Positions 15,170 to 18,678 of a stretch of DNA of 18,678 nt are shown piece after piece (position 1 is the first letter of the stretch; each line of letters opens with the position of its first letter). A program made the position numbers and the translations under genes. Source of the DNA: Atopobium sp. (GTDB lineage Bacteria > Actinomycetota > Coriobacteriia > Coriobacteriales > Atopobiaceae); contig JABZHR010000018.1 of assembly GCA_015258715.1 (NCBI GenBank), positions 1-18,678 on the forward strand, given 5' to 3'. Below the pieces are notes generated by a model that ran no database searches, had not been told where the DNA came from, and saw only the letters and a list, made by a program, of their open reading frames with translations.

Positions 15170-15197
15170 TTGCTTCAAATGTTAAACTAAATGTAAT
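15170..15197 (+). promoter_or_regulatory. possible promoter of nagB
   Basis: TTGCTT (15170-15175) and TGTAAT (15192-15197) are 16 bases apart, directly after the terminator. Transcription would start near 15204, giving a leader of only about 20 bases. The -35 match is weak. Confidence 0.4.
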
Positions 15198-15222
15198 TGT
15201 GACTTCTGTCTTGGAGGTAGAC

Positions 15223-15957
15223 ATGAGGATTGTTCGCACCCGCGATTACGAGGACATGAGCAGAAAAGCTGCAAATGTCATTTCTGCACAAATTATTTTG
15301 AAGCCAAATTGCGTTCTTGGCCTAGCAACTGGTTCAACGCCAATTGGCACCTATGCTCAACTCGCTGATTGGTGCAAGAGGGGAGACCTGGACTTTTCGC
15401 AGGTTTCTACGTATAACCTTGACGAGTACCGCGGTCTTTCTCACGACGATCCTCAGAGCTATCACTATTTCATGCGCAAAAACCTCTTTGACCTGGTAAA
15501 TATTAATCTTGAGAACACTCATGTGCCCGACGGCTCTAATCCTGACGTCGAGGCAGCTTGCGCCGAGTACGATAGGCTTGTTGCTAAGGCTGGCTATCCT
15601 GACCTGCAGCTTCTTGGTATTGGTCACAACGGTCACATTGGCTTCAACGAGCCTGACGACCATTTCTCCAAGGGTACGCACTGCGTTGACCTCACCGAGA
15701 GCACCATTCAGGCAAACAGCCGTCTGTTTGAGCGCATGGAGGACGTCCCTCGCCAGGCTTACACCATGGGTACGCAGACCATCATGTTCGCGCGCAGCAT
15801 TCTGATTGTGGCTAGCGGCGAGGACAAGGCTAAGGCTGTTTACGACATGTGCTTCGGCAACGTTTCGCCTCAGTGCCCAGCTTCTATCCTGCAGCTTCAC
15901 ACTAACTGCACCGTTATTGCTGATGAGGCCGCCCTCTCGCTCTGCCCAGCTGAGTAA
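15223..15957 (+). CDS. nagB: glucosamine-6-phosphate deaminase
   Basis: NagB converts glucosamine 6-phosphate to fructose 6-phosphate and ammonia, the step that sends amino sugars into glycolysis. The 244-residue product has the short length of the Bacillus-type enzyme. Visible elements are LGLATGSTPIGTY (32-44, phosphate loop), YNLDEYRGL (D67, the proton-abstracting residue position), LGIGHNGHIGFNEP (131-144; H138 and E143), and TMGTQTIMFAR near 181-191. The catalytic loop has N136 where E. coli NagB has D141; as far as I recall, short Bacillus-type forms also have N here. ATG 15223 is preceded by TTGGAGG; a GTG at 15199 is in frame but lacks a site. It is a single-gene unit ended by a bidirectional terminator. 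No nagA is adjacent, and the ROK regulator upstream is too far away to be linked on sequence grounds. Confidence 0.95.
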   Translation: MRIVRTRDYEDMSRKAANVISAQIILKPNCVLGLATGSTPIGTYAQLADWCKRGDLDFSQVSTYNLDEYRGLSHDDPQSYHYFMRKNLFDLVNINLENTHVPDGSNPDVEAACAEYDRLVAKAGYPDLQLLGIGHNGHIGFNEPDDHFSKGTHCVDLTESTIQANSRLFERMEDVPRQAYTMGTQTIMFARSILIVASGEDKAKAVYDMCFGNVSPQCPASILQLHTNCTVIADEAALSLCPAE

Positions 15958-16022
15958 AACTTGGTTGGTCCAAAGCATCCAAAAGGCTTCTTAATAGCTT
16001 TAAAAGCATTTGTCGAGAAAAC

Positions 16023-16054
16023 AAAACTCCCATTCACGAGAATGGGAGTTTTTT
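16023..16054. terminator. bidirectional terminator between convergent genes
   Basis: AAAACTCCCATTC (16023-16035) and GAATGGGAGTTTT (16040-16052) are perfect arms around ACGA. The plus strand continues with T and the minus strand with GTTTTC, so it can end both nagB and the minus-strand gene whose stop lies at 16122. Confidence 0.9.
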
Positions 16055-16121
16055 GTTGCGGCTTATTTTGCGCGTTCAGCGACACATGGTCAGTTGTACT
16101 CCTTTATTGGAATACCAAAAA

Positions 16122-16859
16122 TTACTTATAATCCTTGAAGTAACTGCTGATAGCCAAAAGGACCTGGTAGTTAAGGCCAAGCACATAGTCTCCCTGATCG
16201 GTATGAACCGTGCGAAGCGTAAACTCAAGATTGTCACCAACCGTGATTTTATCGCCATCTTTTTTGCCAGTACGAGACATATCGCCAGTTGTAAGTGGGA
16301 AAACTCTACCGGCTGGATTAACCGAAGTAACAAAGAATATAAAAGGCTCGACGGCGTTTTCACCAGGGTTAATGTGCAACTGTTTGAAAATCTGACTGTT
16401 TGTTGACACGTAGACTACTTCGTTTTTGTCGAGCAGCTTCTTCAGTTCAGGAAGAGTCGCTGCTACCCAAGGTAGATCATGATGAACAAAAGGATTGTCG
16501 CTCGCGAGCGACTGCGAAATAGGCGAGCCGTACTGATAGACGTAAACGATCTTGTTGTAGAGCTCGTTGACATCATTAACAGAGGTCTGAGCTGGTGCGG
16601 CCTGGTTTGCCTGAACAAGCTCGATAATGTTCATAGAATTGAGCTGGTCAGATGAAGCACCTTTGGACTGTGCTTCAGAAACAGTCAATCCACCAAATGC
16701 GAACGACCCTACGCTAAATACCAGGCAAAGCGCTGATAAAGCAACAAGAGCTTTAGATGATTTCTTTTTGGAAAGGAATGCGATTCCGATAGCAAGAGCA
16801 ACAAAAATAAGCACGATATACCAGGTCTTGCTAATGGCGTATCCCAGAGTCTCAGTCAT
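16122..16859 (-). CDS. membrane-anchored extracytoplasmic protein of unknown function
   Basis: I do not recognise the family. The 245-residue product starts at 16859 on the minus strand, with AAGGAGG just upstream. Two hydrophobic segments lie near the N-terminus, about residues 10-31 (WYIVLIFVALAIGIAFL followed by SKKKSSK) and 38-58 (LVALSALCLVFSVGSFAFGG). The rest, about 185 residues, is polar and likely outside the cell. It has recognisable strands such as NEVVYVSTNSQIF, EPFIFFVTSVNPAG and TLRTVHTDQGDYVLGLNYQ, which suggest a compact beta-rich domain, but no catalytic motif. The frame is open further upstream through repetitive DNA, but the ribosome binding site and promoter fix the start. 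It is transcribed divergently from veg and converges on nagB. It stands alone, so context gives no function. Confidence 0.8.
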   Translation of the reverse strand: MTETLGYAISKTWYIVLIFVALAIGIAFLSKKKSSKALVALSALCLVFSVGSFAFGGLTVSEAQSKGASSDQLNSMNIIELVQANQAAPAQTSVNDVNELYNKIVYVYQYGSPISQSLASDNPFVHHDLPWVAATLPELKKLLDKNEVVYVSTNSQIFKQLHINPGENAVEPFIFFVTSVNPAGRVFPLTTGDMSRTGKKDGDKITVGDNLEFTLRTVHTDQGDYVLGLNYQVLLAISSYFKDYK

Positions 16860-16891
16860 TGGGCCTCCTTGTGTTTTGAAGTTAGTTACTA

Positions 16892-16919
16892 ATTTTATCA
16901 GAGGACCCCTATTTGTCAT
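16892..16919 (-). promoter_or_regulatory. promoter of the minus-strand membrane protein gene
   Basis: On the minus strand ATGACA (16919-16914) and TAAAAT (16897-16892) are 16 bases apart, each matching consensus at five of six positions. It is about 35 bases before the start codon. Confidence 0.6.
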
Positions 16920-16930
16920 AAATTTGTTGG

Positions 16931-17012
16931 GGTTCTGACGCGCTGTCGTTGCAAACCTGACACGATCTTCTCGCGAATCCGACGCGAAGCTGACCGACCG
17001 ACTGATGTTGTT
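16931..17012 (-). repeat. second copy of the GTCAG-word repeat family, opposite strand
   Basis: Within the 303-bp divergent gap between the minus-strand gene and veg, this stretch read on the minus strand carries TTCGCGTCGGATTCGCGA, GTGTCAGGTTTGC, CGACAGCGCGTCAG and GTCGGTCGGTCAGC. Positions 16950-16988 match 14865-14903 of the array after rdgB at 32 of 39 positions. It is shorter and has no clear 63-bp period. It lies upstream of the minus-strand promoter. Confidence 0.6.
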
Positions 17013-17035
17013 CCCGTGACATTTGTCGTAAAACC

Positions 17036-17064
17036 TTGAGATTTTATTTTCTACCTCGTATAGT
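17036..17064 (+). promoter_or_regulatory. strong promoter of veg-ispE
   Basis: TTGAGA (17036-17041) and TATAGT (17059-17064) are 17 bases apart, close to consensus. Transcription from about 17071 would give a leader of some 90 bases. veg in Bacillus subtilis is known for a very strong promoter, which fits. Confidence 0.7.
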
Positions 17065-17111
17065 GGAGTTTCGGAAATTCTGACTATTGTTTGTCGACCG
17101 GTACATATCTC

Positions 17112-17129
17112 CGACACATCAACGTGTCG
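17112..17129 (+). promoter_or_regulatory. small hairpin in the veg leader
   Basis: CGACAC (17112-17117) and GTGTCG (17124-17129) form a 6-bp stem with a 6-base loop in the veg leader, about 25 bases before the ribosome binding site. It may stabilise the transcript. Confidence 0.35.
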
Positions 17130-17162
17130 CATCGCAAACGTACTGATTGACTTGGAGGATTG

Positions 17163-17453
17163 ATGGAAAACGAGATTCCACCAGTTAATCGTGTAGACGA
17201 GATTCACGAGAAGCTCAGTGCACTTCAGGGTCAAAAACTCAAGGTCAAGGCCAACATGGGTCGTTCTCGTATTGTTGAGCGCACAGGTACCCTGGTTATG
17301 GCCCATCCATCTCTTTTCATCGTTGAGGTTGGCGAGCGTCGCGGTCGCACTGCCCGTCAGTCCTACCAGTACGTTGACGTTCTGACCGGCACCGTTGAGC
17401 TTTTTGACTTTGAGACCGGCGAGCGTTTGTTTGATTTTGAGTTTGAAGAGTAG
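17163..17453 (+). CDS. veg: Veg family protein
   Basis: The 96-residue product matches the small Veg family of Gram-positive bacteria; in Bacillus subtilis Veg promotes biofilm matrix gene expression, apparently by affecting a repressor, though the molecular activity is unclear. Recognisable blocks in order are KVKANMGRSRIVERTGTL, HPSLFIVEVGE, and RQSYQYVDVLTGTVEL, each aligning with the Bacillus protein (KANGGR, ERSGIL, YPSVFVI, SYSYADILTETVEL). An acidic C-terminal tail (FDFETGERLFDFEFEE) follows. The start is ATG 17163 with GGAGG a few bases before; a TTG directly before it is also in frame. ispE starts 39 bases downstream, and veg-ispE adjacency is seen in many Gram-positive genomes. A strong promoter precedes it. 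Confidence 0.92.
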   Translation: MENEIPPVNRVDEIHEKLSALQGQKLKVKANMGRSRIVERTGTLVMAHPSLFIVEVGERRGRTARQSYQYVDVLTGTVELFDFETGERLFDFEFEE

Positions 17454-17492
17454 TTTAGAAGCGCACGCATTACTTCGACTAGGCTCACACTC

Positions 17493-18431
17493 ATGGCTGC
17501 CTCGTTGTCCAATTTTGGACGCCAAATCATTCAGATTCCTTGCAAGGTCAACCTTCACCTGGGCATTCACACTCAGAAAGACCAGCGAGGATACCATAAA
17601 GTAGATTCACTCATGGTTCCCGTTGCGCTGTACGACACAGTTGTTGTCGATGACGCGCCGGAGCTTACGGTTACGCATGAGCCGCAGCTCTGCGTGTTGC
17701 CCGAGCGCACAACAACCTGGAAGGCCGCGGTTCTTCTCGCCAATAAGCTGGGCATTTCTCCAGATGTTTCCATTGATGTTCAAGTGCATATTCCCGAGAA
17801 GGCTGGTCTGGGCGGATCGTCCGCCGACGCTGCCGCGACGCTGTATTTGCTTGCCCAGCGTTGGGGCGTTGACCCGCTGGATCCGCTGGTAGTTGAGGTA
17901 GCCAAGGCTGTGGGCGCAGATGTTGCGTTCTTCTTAGACCCACGACCATCGCTTATGTTGGGTGCAGGAGATACGCTGGTAGAAACCTATGCATCTACTG
18001 TTGACGCTCCTCTTGCCATTGTTTTACCAGCAGAAACTGGCGTTGTTACCAAGGAAGCGTACGACCAGTTTGATGCGTCACCAATTGCACCGGAATCTTA
18101 CGAGAATCTGTCCGCACTTTTGCGTGACGCTGGTCAGGATGTTGCAGGCATGGAACCCGCACCTGACAACGCCGCTGCAAGTAAGCAACTTATTCAGCAG
18201 GTAGCAAGCCTCCTCTTCAACAACCTTGCCCCTGCAGCAAAATCGCTAAAACCACAGGTGGCCGAGGTAGAGGAGTGGCTAAAGGCGCAGCCTGGCGTTC
18301 TTGGCGCTCAGGTTTCCGGCTCAGGTAGCAGCTCTTTTGCGCTTTGCGAATCACGCGATGTCGCAGACGCAATTGCCGCCGCAGCTCAAGCAAAAGGTTG
18401 GCGAGGCTTCTCCACTACCTGCAAGTTGTAG
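17493..18431 (+). CDS. ispE: 4-diphosphocytidyl-2-C-methyl-D-erythritol kinase
   Basis: IspE phosphorylates CDP-methylerythritol at the 2-hydroxyl, the fourth step of the MEP isoprenoid pathway. The 312-residue product is a GHMP kinase: IPCKVNLHLGI (K18, N20) at the N-terminus, GYHKVDSLMVPVAL as the GYH block, the ATP loop PEKAGLGGSSADAAATL (101-117), GADVAFFLDP with catalytic D143, and the C-terminal glycine loop GAQVSGSGSSSFAL. The length fits the family (280-310). The ATG at 17493 has no strong ribosome binding site, so translation may depend on coupling to veg 39 bases upstream. The part around 17640-17900 uses more G/C-ending codons than the rest. No terminator is visible before tRNA-Pro, so read-through into the tRNA is possible. 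Confidence 0.95.
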   Translation: MAASLSNFGRQIIQIPCKVNLHLGIHTQKDQRGYHKVDSLMVPVALYDTVVVDDAPELTVTHEPQLCVLPERTTTWKAAVLLANKLGISPDVSIDVQVHIPEKAGLGGSSADAAATLYLLAQRWGVDPLDPLVVEVAKAVGADVAFFLDPRPSLMLGAGDTLVETYASTVDAPLAIVLPAETGVVTKEAYDQFDASPIAPESYENLSALLRDAGQDVAGMEPAPDNAAASKQLIQQVASLLFNNLAPAAKSLKPQVAEVEEWLKAQPGVLGAQVSGSGSSSFALCESRDVADAIAAAAQAKGWRGFSTTCKL

Positions 18432-18491
18432 TGGTAACATAGAGCGGCAAATGTTTGATGGATTTATCCCATCGGACGAGGTAAAACATAA

Positions 18492-18568
<77 letters not shown>

Positions 18569-18604
18569 TTTTTCTGATAATCAGTGAATTACCACCGTTT
18601 CTGC

Positions 18605-18678
18605 CCTTGAATTTTCATTGCTAGTGCAACAACAAAAGAGAAGGTAGTGACCCATGGGTCTACAATGGCGCTTACGAC
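18605..18678. repeat. 74-bp terminal inverted repeat, right copy
   Basis: Exact reverse complement of 4-77. It begins 36 bases after the tRNA-Pro and is cut by the window end. It contains GACCCATGGGTC at 18649-18660. Reading outward, GAGAAGG is followed by possible starts GTG 18647 and ATG 18654, only about ten codons of which are visible. Confidence 0.9.

Noticed and set aside
14670..15185. Open frame with 21-residue repeats (VRFASASRQNRDRF) across the rdgB end and array
   Set aside because: It starts out of frame inside rdgB without a ribosome binding site, and the array is a multiple of three long, so openness is expected. It looks like intergenic repeat, not protein.
16860..17597. Upstream continuation of the minus-strand frame into the veg and ispE region
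   Set aside because: It would overlap veg entirely on the other strand and pass the promoter; the start at 16859 has AAGGAGG.

Overview
The window looks like a chromosomal segment of a Gram-positive, moderate-GC actinobacterium of the Coriobacteriia, probably Atopobiaceae (Atopobium/Lancefieldella type). This is inferred from the mix of low-GC and high-GC codon use, the veg-ispE and rph-rdgB pairs, strong GGAGG-type ribosome binding sites and CCA-encoding tRNA genes. No 16S or other marker is present, so the assignment is an inference.

Layout. (1) 1-741: a 74-bp end repeat, a 160-bp MITE-like inverted repeat, a short AT-rich stretch and a GC-rich array leading into pepT. (2) 742-4573: peptidase T, a small membrane protein, and two adjacent HAD/Cof phosphatases one base apart. 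(3) 4574-11581: a degenerate ROK-family regulator with a perfect dyad upstream of it, a leader with two hairpins, then a GntP-like permease, an intrinsic terminator, a hydantoinase/oxoprolinase-type ATPase, an HExxH metallopeptidase-like protein and an FAD-dependent oxidoreductase. This looks like a regulated uptake and degradation module for an unknown, possibly cyclic-amide, compound; the usual HyuB partner is missing. (4) 11628-13272: tRNA-Val(UAC) with a strong terminator, then an AT-rich, orphan FtsX/BceB-like permease. (5) 13437-15957: rph and rdgB, a 63-bp tandem array, a terminator and nagB. (6) 16122-18568: a minus-strand membrane-anchored protein of unknown function, then veg, ispE and tRNA-Pro(CGG).

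Three features are not explained by the genes. First, both ends of the window carry the same 74-bp sequence in inverted orientation, which suggests that the segment lies between two inverted copies of a longer repeat. Second, most spaces between genes are filled with degenerate short-word arrays. Each gap has its own word; two of the arrays have the same 63-bp period, one array family appears at two loci on opposite strands, and one array duplicates the stop-codon context of pepT. Third, pepT, rph and nagB switch codon usage partway along.

The housekeeping content (tRNA maturation, nucleotide-pool cleaning, isoprenoid synthesis, amino-sugar catabolism) argues against the window as a whole being a mobile element. 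The best candidate for an undescribed system is the permease-hydantoinase-metallopeptidase-FAD operon; the most unusual structural signal is the family of intergenic arrays.
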